This document shows positions 1-8,970 of a stretch of DNA of 64,000 nucleotides, piece after piece. The position numbers were made by a program, and so were the translations under genes. The DNA is from Gimesia maris (GTDB lineage Bacteria > Planctomycetota > Planctomycetia > Planctomycetales > Planctomycetaceae), in NCBI RefSeq assembly GCF_008298035.1, contig NZ_CP042910.1, positions 7,130,001 through 7,194,000 on the forward strand. Direction: 5' to 3'. The notes under the pieces are model-generated. The model saw only the letters and a program-made list of their open reading frames with translations, was not told the origin of the DNA and did no database searches. The number at the start of each line of letters is the position of its first letter. Position 1 is the first letter of the stretch.

Positions 1-2
1 GC

Positions 3-707
3 AGCGCAGCCACTTTCAAACTGCCTGTCGTCGCACACCCGCTGTTTATTATGATTGTCTGGGTTCCCTGTGTGCTGGTCGGTGTCTGGGCGACTTCTGC
101 CACATTCGAGGGGTCACCTCTCTTTCCGCCTCACTTCCCGGCGAATGCGGTGCTGGCAGCGATGGTGAAAAAAATGACCTCACCTGTCCTGGCCGGCTTC
201 CTGACAGCAGGAATTCTGGCAGCCATCATGTCGTCGCTAGACAGTCAGTTCCTCTGTATCGGAACCATGTTTACCGAAGACATCGTCGTGCATTACGGCG
301 GGAAAAATCGTTTTACCGATAAACAGGTTGTCTTCATGGCCCGCATGTTTATTATTGTAGTTGTGGCGATCACCTACGGATTCAGCCTGCTGGAACCGAG
401 GCGTGTCTTCACACTGGGGGTCTGGTGTTTCAGTGGATTTTCCAGCCTGTTCCCGATTATCTTTGCCGCTGTTTACTGGAAACGGCTCACGAAAGCGGGA
501 ACTTATGCTGGCGTCATTGTTGCCTTCGGGACCTGGCTGTATCTGTTCCGAGAAGCCAAATATGCTTTGAACCCTGATTATACTTTCCTGGGTATGATGC
601 CCGTGGCAACGATGGTCGTCGCTTCCGCAGTCGCGATGATTCTGGTTTCCCTGGTCACTCCACCACCCAGCAAAGAGACTCTGGTCCGCTTTTTTCCCGA
701 AGACTAG
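3..707 (+). CDS. Sodium:solute symporter family protein, C-terminal part (5' end outside window)
   Basis: The reading frame is open from the window edge, so the N-terminus is missing. The visible part, about 235 residues, carries several hydrophobic segments. Its clearest signature is AAIMSSLDSQFL (about codons 76-87), the serine-rich motif in the helix that helps form a sodium site in the SSS (solute:sodium symporter) family. The ends of hydrophobic segments are followed by basic loops such as YWKRLTKAG, and the tail is short and hydrophilic. SSS proteins move sugars, amino acids, pantothenate or similar solutes into the cell with sodium across the inner membrane. The substrate cannot be told from this fragment. 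The frame closes with TAG and the next gene follows about 100 bp later on the same strand. Confidence 0.88.
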   Translation, partial: SAATFKLPVVAHPLFIMIVWVPCVLVGVWATSATFEGSPLFPPHFPANAVLAAMVKKMTSPVLAGFLTAGILAAIMSSLDSQFLCIGTMFTEDIVVHYGGKNRFTDKQVVFMARMFIIVVVAITYGFSLLEPRRVFTLGVWCFSGFSSLFPIIFAAVYWKRLTKAGTYAGVIVAFGTWLYLFREAKYALNPDYTFLGMMPVATMVVASAVAMILVSLVTPPPSKETLVRFFPED

Positions 708-810
708 GTCAGAAGAACTACGTTAAGATTATTTGAAATACAACAGGCTGTGCCGAACACCGGAAGAATGTTCCACAGCCTGTTGTCGACTCACTTCTAT
801 AGAGCCACAC

Positions 811-1242
811 ATGTCCTGTACTTTTAAAACAACCCGTCGTGTCGAATTCCATGAAACCGACATGGCTGGCATCGTTCACTTTGCCAACTTTTACAAGTAC
901 ATGGAGCAGGCCGAACACGAATACTTCCGTTCGCTGGGCCTGACAATTGTCGATAAACAGGCGGACGGCTCCATTATCGGCTGGCCGAGGGTTTCCGCCC
1001 AGTGCTCGTTTGAATCACCCGCCTGTTATGGTGACCTGCTTGAGATCCGCCTCAACATTGAACGGATCGGCGTGAAGTCACTGACAATCGAATATGATCT
1101 CTGGCGGGACGAAACAAAAATTGCCAGAGGAAGAATGAAAACGGTCTGCTGTCAGTTCACACACGGCAGTCCCATGCAGTCCATCGCAATTCCCGAGCGG
1201 ATGCTGCTGAAATTTGAAGCATCCATGGATCAGGCTGAATAA
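811..1242 (+). CDS. Acyl-CoA thioesterase, YbgC/4HBT hotdog family
   Basis: 143 residues when started at the ATG at 811. An upstream in-frame start at 733 would add 26 residues unlike the family. The N-terminus contains FHETDMAGIVHFANFYKYME, matching the YbgC-type hotdog consensus in which the Asp of TDxxG acts in catalysis and a conserved Glu follows in the long central helix. The length equals that of ordinary 4HBT thioesterases. The likely reaction is hydrolysis of short-chain or aromatic acyl-CoA in the cytoplasm. The gene lies 20 bp upstream of an ABC-transporter ATPase gene, so the two may be co-transcribed, although no functional link is obvious. The substrate is not predictable from sequence. 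Confidence 0.85.
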   Translation: MSCTFKTTRRVEFHETDMAGIVHFANFYKYMEQAEHEYFRSLGLTIVDKQADGSIIGWPRVSAQCSFESPACYGDLLEIRLNIERIGVKSLTIEYDLWRDETKIARGRMKTVCCQFTHGSPMQSIAIPERMLLKFEASMDQAE

Positions 1243-1262
1243 TCTGTGAAGCAGGGATTAAT

Positions 1263-1955
1263 ATGAATGACGCGCAACCGCAACTGATTGTCCGCGACTT
1301 ATCCAAAGCATTCTCGCTCGCGGGAGAATCACTGGCGATTCTCAATGGCGTGAACCTGAGCCTCAACAGGGGAGATGCCCTCGCCATCACCGGACCTTCG
1401 GGTTCGGGAAAAAGCACCCTGCTTTACATTCTTGGTGTGCTCGATCAACCAACGTCGGGTGAAATCATTCAATTCGGCCAGAACCCGTTTGAACTGAATG
1501 CAAAGCAGCAGGCAGAATTCCGCAACCAGAACATTGGCTTTATTTTCCAGGACCATCACCTGATGCCGCAGTTCTCGGTGCTGGAAAATGTCCTGATTCC
1601 GACCATGGTGTATCAGGGCGCCACCAGCGATGCCGAAGAACGCGCCCGCCATCTGCTCGAACGCGTCGGCCTTTCGGATCGATTGAACCATCGACCCGCC
1701 CAGATTTCCGGCGGCGAACGCCAGCGGGTCGCTGTCTGCCGCGCGTTGATTAATAATCCACGCCTGCTCCTGGCCGATGAACCCACGGGAAACCTTGACC
1801 GCACCAATACAGAATCGATCGGCAAACTATTGCTGGAAATCAACCAGGAACAGAATACCGTTCTGATCTGTGTCACACACAGTCGCGAACTGGCGACCCT
1901 GTTTCCTCAGCATCAGCGATTGCGCGACGGATCGCTCGTGACAGAAACTGCCTGA
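1263..1955 (+). CDS. ABC transporter ATP-binding protein, LolD/MacB-type
   Basis: 230 residues, a complete ABC ATPase domain. Visible motifs are Walker A GPSGSGKST (residues 44-52), a Q-loop in FIFQDHHL, the signature ISGGERQRVAVCRAL and Walker B LLLADEPTGNLD, followed by the H-loop in VTHS. The DEPTGNLD form together with SGGERQR is typical of the LolD/FtsE/MacB group, whose partners are FtsX-type permeases. The permease gene starts 34 bp downstream, so the pair probably forms one complex in the inner membrane. Such systems move lipoproteins or other substrates out of the inner membrane or do mechanical work on the envelope, rather than importing solutes. Confidence 0.93.
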   Translation: MNDAQPQLIVRDLSKAFSLAGESLAILNGVNLSLNRGDALAITGPSGSGKSTLLYILGVLDQPTSGEIIQFGQNPFELNAKQQAEFRNQNIGFIFQDHHLMPQFSVLENVLIPTMVYQGATSDAEERARHLLERVGLSDRLNHRPAQISGGERQRVAVCRALINNPRLLLADEPTGNLDRTNTESIGKLLLEINQEQNTVLICVTHSRELATLFPQHQRLRDGSLVTETA

Positions 1956-1989
1956 AAAACCAACTACAATCTTCGCAAGAGTTCGTTCT

Positions 1990-4900
1990 ATGAATCAAGC
2001 GCGATTTGTTTTCAAAAGCCTGACCTATCACTGGCGCACCAATCTCGCGGTACTCCTGGGTGTGATCGCGGCTACCGCAGTCATCGGGGGGGCCCTCATC
2101 GTCGGCGATTCCGTGCGGGCCAGCTTAAGACAAATGACCCTCGACCGACTGGGGAAAATCGATTTTGTCGTCTCGGGACATCGCTTCTTCCGCGAACAGC
2201 TTGCCGAGGATCTCTCGAAATCCACTGAGCTCCCCAAACACATCAAGACCATCGCCCCCGCGCTGGTCCTGCGCGGAAGTCTGGAAAAAAATCAGGATGA
2301 TCAGCACCTGCGCGTCGGTCAGGTCAATATTTTTGGTACCGACGAACGACTCTGGTCACTGCTCGAACATCCGAATCTCCCTCCGCCAGAAGACGATCAG
2401 GCCATCCTCAACGCCCGCGTTGCAGAACAGTTACAAGTCGCGGTCGGCGATGAAATCACACTCTGGATCGAACTCCCCTCCGCCATCCCCCGCGATTCAC
2501 TGCTGGGTGAACGCGAAGAACAGTCGGTCGAAATCACACTCACCGTCAGTACAATCCTCGACGCCGACTCCAAAGCCGGTCGACTGGCGTTGCTCCCCAA
2601 TCAGCAGTTGCCCCTCGATCTGTTTATTTCGCTCAAGACACTGCAGGCGGCATTAGACCTCGACGAAATTGTCGCCTCGCGACGCAATCCCCAATCAAGA
2701 CCAGCTCGCGTCAACTCCCTCTTTTTCAGCTCCGACAGCCCAGACGCGGTTTCTCCTGCCGCTCTGGAAACAGCCCAGCAACTGGAATCCGTTTTAAAGA
2801 GTTCTCTGAAGCTGGAAGACCTCAATCTGAAAATTGCTCCGAATAAAGAATATCAATATCTCTCGCTGGAAAGCGATCAGATGATTCTCGATCCGCAAAT
2901 CGAACAGGCGGGTATCACAGCAGCACAAGCGCTTGATCTCCGCACATCCCCCGTGATGGTCTACATCGCCAATGAAATCGAACCTGCGAAGAAGGCTCAG
3001 GCTGATTTAAAAGAGCCGTACTCCATGTATTCGATTGTCGCGGGACTCGAATTCACTCAACAGCCCCCCTTTGGTCCGTTCAAATTCATCGGTACAGAGC
3101 CGAAACTCCCTTTAAAAGAAAATGACATCGTCCTCAACGAATGGCTGGCTAAAGACCTGAATGTCAAAGTCGGCGATGAAGTAAGGATGAAATATCATGT
3201 CGTCGGTTCCCGGGGAGAACTGCCCGAAGTCGAGCAGATTTTCCAGGTGCAAGGCATCACCGAACTTGATGGTACCCCTGCAGCCGATCGCAAACTGACT
3301 CCCGAGATGGAAGGTATCACCGATGCCGACACCTTCGGCGACTGGAAACAGCCCTTCCCCATGCAGTTGAACCGCGTCACCGATCGCGATGAAGATTACT
3401 GGGACAAATACAAGACCACCCCCAAAGCATTTGTCTCACTGGGGACAGCACAGTCATTATGGAACAGCCGCTATGGCAGCCTGACCTCCCTGCGGTTTAC
3501 TCCCCTGCCCGGTAAATCCCTGGATGAAACCGCGCCCCTGTTTGCGAGCGAGTTACTCAAAAAGATTGACGTCTTTAAACTGGGGCTCACCGTGCAACCC
3601 ATCAAGTTGCTCGGTCTGGCTGCTGCCAGCGGAACCACCGATTTCAGCGGTCTGTTTATCGGCTTCAGCTTTTTCATCATTCTGTCTGCGATCATTCTGA
3701 TTCGCCTGTTGTTCAAGCTCGGTATCGACCGCCGCGTTTCATCCATCGGCCTCCTGTCGGCAATCGGTTTTACACCTCATCAGGTCAGGCAGATCATCTT
3801 CAAAGAAGCCTTTATCGTCATTTTCGCAGGGGGGATTCTGGGAATCCTCGCCGCCATCGGCTATGCCTCTCTCATGTTATACGGTCTGAAAACCTGGTGG
3901 ATCGGCGCGATTGGCACCCGCTTCCTGTATCTGGATCTGACCGCAACCAGCCTTGTCATCGGCTTCCTGATCGCGGTCCTGTTCTCGGGATTCGTCACCT
4001 GGAAATCGATGTCCGAACTCAAACAGATCTCGATTCGAAGCCTGCTGCTGGGAGTTAATACACCCGAATCAGATAAAGCGAAAGACGCCCGACGCGTCGG
4101 TTATATTTATAAAGCATCCTCCGTGGCTGCATTTATCCTGGTACTGGCGACAATCTCTCTCCTCATCCCCAAAGAGGAAGCCTTTTCCGGTTTCTCCTGG
4201 CAGACGGTTTCGTTTTTTCTGGTCGGCACTCTCTCACTGGTTTCCAGCGTTTTCTTCTTATCCAGCAGATTGAGAATCGAATCCGCCACCCCCATTAAAG
4301 GCACAGGTACGCGAGCATTAATGAAACTTGGCTTTCGCAATGCCGGCCGCTTTCGCCAGCGAAGCGTTTTAACAACCGCGCTCATCGCGTCCGCCACATT
4401 CGTACTCGTCTCTGTCGCCGCCGGACATCGTAATCCTGCAGTCGAGAGTCCTGATAAAGATTCGGGCAACGGAGGGTTCACCATCATCGCAGAGTCTACC
4501 TCTCCACTGATCTATGATTTGAATACGACTGTTGGCCGCGACAAAATGCTGGTCAACGCTCCAGATGATCCCGCAACACAAAAGCTATTAAGCGAAATGA
4601 CCGCAATTCCCTTCCGCGTCAAACCGGGTGAGAACGCCAGCTGCCTGAATATCTACCAGACCAGCGTCCCCACAATCCTCGGCGTCCCTCAGGAAATGAT
4701 TGAACGTGGCGGCTTCAAATTCGCAGATACACCGGCTGACGATCCCTGGAAACTCCTTAACGAACCCCAGGAAGACGGCTCCATCCCCGCGCTGGGTGAT
4801 ATGAATACGCTCATGTACAGCCTGCATAAAGGCATCGGCGCGACGGTCGGCATTCCTTCTGACGAACGCCCGGAACATCAGTTGAAAATCAAAGGCATGC

Positions 4901-5496
4901 TGGATGGCAGTATCTTTCAGGGGGTGCTCCTCATTTCCGAACAGCATTTCCAAACATTGTTTCCCGAGCAGGCCGGGTTCGAATACTTTCTGATTGAAGT
5001 TCCCCCGGATCAGGCCGGCAAGCTCGCCGGCGTGCTGGAAACAGGGCTGACCGAATACGGGTTCGACGCCGACCTCGTCGCCAATCGACTCGCTGACTTC
5101 CTCGCCGTACAGAATACGTATCTCTCAACCTTCCAGACACTGGGAGGTCTGGGACTGTTACTGGGAACTCTCGGGCTCGCCACCGTGATGTTACGTAATG
5201 TAGTCGAACGTCGCAGCGAACTGGCTCTGCTGCGCGCGATCGGCATGACGGGCAGTGATGTCGCGATCATCGTCCTTTCCGAGAATGCGTTTCTGCTGCT
5301 CTGGGGACTGGTTTCCGGAACTGCCTCCGCTTTGCTGGCGATGCTGCCACATCTGCTGTCTACCGGCGCGGATCTCCCCTGGGAAAGTGGCCTGGTGATT
5401 TTGCTGGCGGTCCTGCTGACAGGCATGCTGGCGGCGCTGCTGGCGGTCGCCGACGCCGTCCGGGCCCCGATCCTGGCGACATTACGTTCTTCATAA
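1990..5496 (+). CDS. ABC transporter permease, FtsX/MacB family, very large
   Basis: 1168 residues. A single N-terminal membrane helix (about residues 18-42) is followed by a long periplasmic region, then hydrophobic helices around residues 550-580, 610-640 and 655-675, two more about 705-760, a second periplasmic domain (about 800-1030), and a final three-helix block (about 1040-1165) with VVERRSELALLRAIGMT, the classic FtsX-domain loop. The first FtsX-like loop, IDRRVSSIGLLSAIGFT, lies near residue 575. The protein therefore holds two FtsX units in one chain, about twice the size of LolC/E or MacB. Partner ATPase gene immediately upstream. Probably extracts or transports lipoprotein or lipid-linked cargo, but cargo is unknown. 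Confidence 0.9.
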   Translation: MNQARFVFKSLTYHWRTNLAVLLGVIAATAVIGGALIVGDSVRASLRQMTLDRLGKIDFVVSGHRFFREQLAEDLSKSTELPKHIKTIAPALVLRGSLEKNQDDQHLRVGQVNIFGTDERLWSLLEHPNLPPPEDDQAILNARVAEQLQVAVGDEITLWIELPSAIPRDSLLGEREEQSVEITLTVSTILDADSKAGRLALLPNQQLPLDLFISLKTLQAALDLDEIVASRRNPQSRPARVNSLFFSSDSPDAVSPAALETAQQLESVLKSSLKLEDLNLKIAPNKEYQYLSLESDQMILDPQIEQAGITAAQALDLRTSPVMVYIANEIEPAKKAQADLKEPYSMYSIVAGLEFTQQPPFGPFKFIGTEPKLPLKENDIVLNEWLAKDLNVKVGDEVRMKYHVVGSRGELPEVEQIFQVQGITELDGTPAADRKLTPEMEGITDADTFGDWKQPFPMQLNRVTDRDEDYWDKYKTTPKAFVSLGTAQSLWNSRYGSLTSLRFTPLPGKSLDETAPLFASELLKKIDVFKLGLTVQPIKLLGLAAASGTTDFSGLFIGFSFFIILSAIILIRLLFKLGIDRRVSSIGLLSAIGFTPHQVRQIIFKEAFIVIFAGGILGILAAIGYASLMLYGLKTWWIGAIGTRFLYLDLTATSLVIGFLIAVLFSGFVTWKSMSELKQISIRSLLLGVNTPESDKAKDARRVGYIYKASSVAAFILVLATISLLIPKEEAFSGFSWQTVSFFLVGTLSLVSSVFFLSSRLRIESATPIKGTGTRALMKLGFRNAGRFRQRSVLTTALIASATFVLVSVAAGHRNPAVESPDKDSGNGGFTIIAESTSPLIYDLNTTVGRDKMLVNAPDDPATQKLLSEMTAIPFRVKPGENASCLNIYQTSVPTILGVPQEMIERGGFKFADTPADDPWKLLNEPQEDGSIPALGDMNTLMYSLHKGIGATVGIPSDERPEHQLKIKGMLDGSIFQGVLLISEQHFQTLFPEQAGFEYFLIEVPPDQAGKLAGVLETGLTEYGFDADLVANRLADFLAVQNTYLSTFQTLGGLGLLLGTLGLATVMLRNVVERRSELALLRAIGMTGSDVAIIVLSENAFLLLWGLVSGTASALLAMLPHLLSTGADLPWESGLVILLAVLLTGMLAALLAVADAVRAPILATLRSS

Positions 5497-5643
5497 GAGT
5501 TTGTACACAACCGCATTTCAGTCATTCACACAATTTTCCATGATTGTCGGGTGCTGGAATTTCACAAAGTTACTATCATAAATACAGAGTTGTCTCGCCA
5601 ATAGAATTGATCCCTCCCCTCCAGTATTTCAGGAGTTTGAAGA

Positions 5644-6201
5644 ATGTCGAAATGGACGATTGTCTTAATCTTTGTTGCCTGTGCCGCACTCTCGTGGGGG
5701 ACTTATGTGCCTCTCGTTCATATCGCCGCCCAGAAACTGCACAGTAACCTCCGCGCCTTCCTGTTCGTAGGTATGGCTTACTTTCTCGTCGCCGTTCTGA
5801 TTCCCTGCTTCTTCATCTTCGTGCTGGATAAAGACCCGACCGCCAAAGCGGGCGTGAACTTCAATACCGGCCCGATCCTCTGGGGCATCCTCGCCGGTAC
5901 CGCCGGCGCAATGGGAGCATTGTGTGTCATCTTCGCGGTGACCACTGGCGGCAAAGGGGCCGCCATCTATGTCGCGCCGCTCGTATTCGCAGGTGCTCCC
6001 ATCGTCAATACCATCGCTACCATCACCGTCTTCCACCCGACCAAAACACTGCCCGATCTCAGGTTCTTCCTGGGACTGGGCCTCGCCGCCGCCGGCGCCG
6101 CGATGGTCATGATCTATAAACCGGTCGACAAACCACATGCCGTCCCCGCTGCTGTCGAGCAACTCGTAGAACCGGCAGCCAACGACGCCGGCACCACCTA
6201 A
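5644..6201 (+). CDS. Small DMT/EamA-like membrane protein
   Basis: 185 residues, nearly all in about five hydrophobic segments: residues 4-24, 38-60, 78-100, 108-128 and 138-158. Glycine- and alanine-rich helices ending in FLGLGLAAAGAAMVMIYKP resemble one half of an EamA/drug-metabolite transporter, where the last helix ends in a similar GxxxxxxGxxLV pattern. Ordinary EamA proteins have ten helices, so this would be a half-size form that would have to pair. An AGGAG sequence 8 nt before the ATG supports the start. A strong hairpin-plus-T terminator lies 60 bp after the stop codon. The substrate is unknown, and assignment to the superfamily is by general pattern only. Confidence 0.7.
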   Translation: MSKWTIVLIFVACAALSWGTYVPLVHIAAQKLHSNLRAFLFVGMAYFLVAVLIPCFFIFVLDKDPTAKAGVNFNTGPILWGILAGTAGAMGALCVIFAVTTGGKGAAIYVAPLVFAGAPIVNTIATITVFHPTKTLPDLRFFLGLGLAAAGAAMVMIYKPVDKPHAVPAAVEQLVEPAANDAGTT

Positions 6202-6214
6202 ACGCTCCCACACC

Positions 6215-6547
6215 TTACAGATAATCAACTGTCTGGCCTGCTGGAATGTAGCCAAACACTTTAAATCCATGTTCCGTGACTTCTCCCGGAACATGGATTT
6301 TTTTTAGTCGTGATAAAACAATCTCGCGCTCACTTTCACCTTCCACTTTAATTTCCACCCACTCGATATCTGTATAACCTCCCTGGAAAAAATGGTAAAA
6401 CCATTCCCCATCCCAGGCAGAAATAAAACCGTTTTCCAGACAACGAGTCCTCCACAGTGTCTGCACACTTTTGAGTTCAATCATTGCTGTCTGTAATTCG
6501 CGCCATCTGGTATTATTCATGACAGGCTGCATGAGTGAAGCATTCAT
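6215..6547 (-). CDS. Conserved small protein resembling DUF6678
   Basis: 110 residues with no signal peptide or membrane helix. The core NNTRWRELQTAM followed by WDGEWFYHFFQGGYTDIEWV matches my memory of the DUF6678 family, whose function is unknown; this family call is by eye. A start at the internal ATG at 6520 (MNNTRW) would fit the family edge better, but no strong Shine-Dalgarno sequence decides between them. The gene begins 10 bp after the stop of the TPR-protein gene on the same strand, so the two are probably transcribed together. Its last codons hold a perfect hairpin that serves as terminator for the opposite strand. Confidence 0.7.
   Translation of the reverse strand: MNASLMQPVMNNTRWRELQTAMIELKSVQTLWRTRCLENGFISAWDGEWFYHFFQGGYTDIEWVEIKVEGESEREIVLSRLKKIHVPGEVTEHGFKVFGYIPAGQTVDYL
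6263..6305 (+). terminator. Rho-independent terminator inside the end of the convergent gene
   Basis: A perfect 14-bp stem has arms at 6263-6276 and 6287-6300, a 10-nt loop, and a T run continuing to 6305. On the + strand this is a textbook terminator for the membrane-protein gene ending at 6201. It lies wholly within the coding sequence of the DUF6678-like gene on the other strand, where it encodes residues around IHVPGEVTEHGFK. The minus-strand side lacks a T run after the hairpin. Confidence 0.8.
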
Positions 6548-6557
6548 AATCAGAAAC

Positions 6558-7589
6558 CTATCTCAGTGTCTTGGGAATCTGGTTGTCATTGATCGCTTTT
6601 GACCACTGAGCCAGCCGGTCTTTTCCAAGTACCCAGAAGTTGCCGCACAGATCCAGATATTCCAGCACCACTTTTTTCTGCTCCTTTTCCAGCAAGGCTT
6701 TCGCCAGACTGAAATCTGGTCCGAACGAATTCAGTTGAGGCGAACCTTTCGTCTTTCCCGCTTTGATCAGAAACTGATTCGCTGCCTCAATATTACCATC
6801 CGCCAGTGCGATCTTTCCGAGCGTGATATTGGCGTAATGCACTTTATTGCCACTGTTCCAGTCAGATCCCACCTGGTTCAGCATCTGCTTTGCATACTGT
6901 TTTGCTTTCTCTGTATCTCCAGCGACCAGTGCTGACTGCGCAAGGTTACTCAACAGCGCATCTTTCGCAACATCGGTTGAAAGACGATAAGCAATTTCCA
7001 ACTGTTCCAGCGCTTTCGCAGCAGTTGCTTTCTTTGCCTTGAGCGATGAACTGCCCTGCATGTCCAACGAATACAATTGCCCAAGCTCACGGGCCCACTC
7101 TGGATTTTCCGCGTCTATCTTCTGCGCTTTCTCCAGTAACTGTTTCGCCCGTTCCCGATCATGCAACAGAAAATATTTCGCCGCATGATCCAGCAGCGTC
7201 AGGTTGTTCGGCTGTGCCTTGAGTTGTTTTTCCCAGGCTTGTTTACCTCTTGTATAAGACTCACCATCGAGAATCGCATCCATCTGTCCGAATGGTGTTG
7301 CCAGGATTTTTGCCTGGGGCTCATTCTCGATCAGCCACAAAATATTCTCCTGTTTTGCTTTTCTCACTGCGGCGTCGGTAAACTGTTTCGCAAAATAATA
7401 ACCCAGTAGTTTTGCCCGTGCATTCACGTCCTGTGGATTGTCTTTGATCTGCTTTTCCACAGCCGCCGCCTGTTCTGCGGTCATATTACGCCCCTGAATC
7501 GCCAGCATGGTGACATCAGCGGCGTGCAGAACCGAACAAAGGCACCATATCAACCCCATCATACTGGTGGTTAAATATCGATTTCTCAC
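6558..7589 (-). CDS. Secreted TPR-repeat protein
   Basis: 343 residues from a GTG start at 7589, supported by AAGGA nine nt upstream. Residues 1-24 form a signal peptide (basic start, hydrophobic stretch, VLHAAD cleavage region). The mature protein is helical and shows TPR-like spacing, for example PNNLTLLDHAAKYFLLHDRERAKQLLEKAQ and a following WARELGQLYSL segment. TPR scaffolds bind other proteins, and this one would act in the periplasm or planctomycete equivalent. No enzyme motif is visible. It probably shares a transcript with the DUF6678-like gene 10 bp downstream. The partner is unknown. Confidence 0.8.
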   Translation of the reverse strand: MRNRYLTTSMMGLIWCLCSVLHAADVTMLAIQGRNMTAEQAAAVEKQIKDNPQDVNARAKLLGYYFAKQFTDAAVRKAKQENILWLIENEPQAKILATPFGQMDAILDGESYTRGKQAWEKQLKAQPNNLTLLDHAAKYFLLHDRERAKQLLEKAQKIDAENPEWARELGQLYSLDMQGSSSLKAKKATAAKALEQLEIAYRLSTDVAKDALLSNLAQSALVAGDTEKAKQYAKQMLNQVGSDWNSGNKVHYANITLGKIALADGNIEAANQFLIKAGKTKGSPQLNSFGPDFSLAKALLEKEQKKVVLEYLDLCGNFWVLGKDRLAQWSKAINDNQIPKTLR

Positions 7590-8103
7590 GTGAACTCATC
7601 CTTCCTGATTCAGCAATTGACTGAGATCAAAAGTATCAACCGTTTTGTAAGCCTGTTTTCTGGATCACACATTCTAGCAGGCCGTCACCGGGATAGATAA
7701 ACAAATTCTGTTTTCACTGTAGAAATTCAACTTGACCCGCTCGCGCCACTGGCGATAAGCGTTGTTTCGGGTCGCGCGCGTGGCCAGTTTACAGTGCACC
7801 AGAACACGCGATACCTGTTCCTGATCTTCACTATAAAACAGCCCGTTTTTTCCAGATTTGCACTGCCTGAATCCACACCGGTTCGTGATGTATGCCTGCG
7901 GGTCGCCACACATCGCAGCCTTTCACCTCGGCACCGCCACTGATCACTCCAGCATCGGTTCCCTATCAACACAGTTCGCCACATCATTCCCATAATCCAC
8001 TTGATAGCCTCACGCCCCTCCCTAAGATTGACACTCCCACATGAATTCAAACCTCCTGAAAAAGCAGCGGTTTCCATGATCAGTTCCCCTGAAAAATCTT
8101 TTG

Positions 8104-8133
8104 CGTGTGGTTTCGTGTTTTTCGTGGTCGTAA
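8104..8133 (-). repeat. ACCACGAAA repeat, short copy
   Basis: Reverse-oriented copy of the repeat found throughout the window: TTTCGTGTTTTTCGTGGT is the complement of the ACCACGAAAAACACGAAA segment. The hairpin half of the element is not evident on its inner side. Confidence 0.8.
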
Positions 8134-8500
8134 AAATATCCTGACGAAATACAAAATTCACCACCAGGACCGACGTCCGTGTTTCACCGTTCGGACACAT
8201 AGGTAACAGTCGCGCAAACTGTGATATAACGACAACTTCGGGTGGTCCTGGCTGTAATCCGGGATTGCCACAGGTAACTGACGGTAAAAATGTTTGAACG
8301 ATTGGCGAATGTCCGACCTGCTTTGCAGTAGAGGCAAACACATGGGATTACCCTACGCCGATTCATCACTTGTACTGTCAGTTTCCAGGCCTACCTGGTA
8401 CGAAGCATGATAATAGAAGTGCCCCTATCCCCTCAGATAAACATCCCGAACGACTGAAGACAGTGCAGAGGGTAACAGAAAACCGCCAGAGCAATCGCTC

Positions 8501-8716
8501 AATCCCGGTGCGTTCATCAGACCGGTCTTACAGTACGGGTGGAATCCATCTGTCCGCCCGCGTGGCGAATTTCAAACCAGTTTCACACCGCAATCGGAAC
8601 TGATGGAAACCTCAAACTGGAATTATCTACCACGAAAAACACGAAATGACACGAAATTAAAAACGGGTGACCCCGGATGCAATCCGGGGCGAGCGCAGCG
8701 AGCAGGAGGTCGCAGT
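8501..8716 (+). repeat. Direct repeat unit, copy 1 (contains full ACCACGAAA element)
   Basis: This unit starts with AATCCCGGTGCG and includes the CCATCTGTCCGCCCGCGTGGCGA motif (8546-8568), a spacer, then a full ACCACGAAA element (8628-8716). The element shows three ACGAAA boxes, a hairpin with CCCCGGAT and ATCCGGGG arms at 8671-8689, and the tail GCGAGCGCAGCGAGCAGG. The last 171 bp are about 95% identical by eye to copy 2; the first 45 bp are looser. Confidence 0.85.
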
Positions 8717-8748
8717 TGACGCGTGCGAATAAGATCAGGGCTGATCCC

Positions 8749-8967
8749 AATCCCGGCACGCTCATCAGACAGTCATGGGCAGATACAAGGGCAGGACCCA
8801 TCTGTCCGCCCGCGTGGCGAATTTCAAACCAGTTTCACACCGCAATCGGAACTGATGGAAACCTCGAACTGGAATTATCTACCACGCAAAACACGAAACG
8901 ACACGAAATTAAAAACGGGTGACCCCGGATGCAATCCGGGGCGAGCGCAGCGGCAGGAAGTCGCAGT
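8749..8967 (+). repeat. Direct repeat unit, copy 2 (abuts desaturase stop codon)
   Basis: Second copy of the unit at 8501-8716 in the same orientation. It contains the CCATCTGTCCGCCCG motif from 8798, the ACCACG element from 8881 and a hairpin with arms 8923-8930 and 8934-8941. It ends three bases before the stop codon of the desaturase gene, which reads toward it. Confidence 0.85.
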
Positions 8968-8970
8968 CTG

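Larger units (their letters stand above)
7590..8970. other. Gene-poor region rich in repeats
   Basis: About 1.4 kb without a convincing gene. Open frames here have no family resemblance, mixed composition and run through repeat DNA. The region holds a single reverse copy of the ACCACGAAA repeat (8104-8133), a reverse copy of the ATGTGTCCGAAC motif (8188-8212) and two direct copies of a 216-219 bp unit (8501-8716 and 8749-8967), the second ending three bases from the desaturase stop codon. It looks like a decayed or accreted intergenic region. Confidence 0.7.

Noticed and set aside
7674-7913. 79-residue minus-strand frame with several Cys and Arg
   Set aside because: Could be a decayed gene remnant, but I recognise no family and it overlaps another open frame. 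Not supported.
7727-8341. 204-residue open frame on the minus strand
   Set aside because: It runs through the reverse repeat copy (translated as TTTKNTKPHAK), has no family pattern, and the composition looks random. Treated as spurious.
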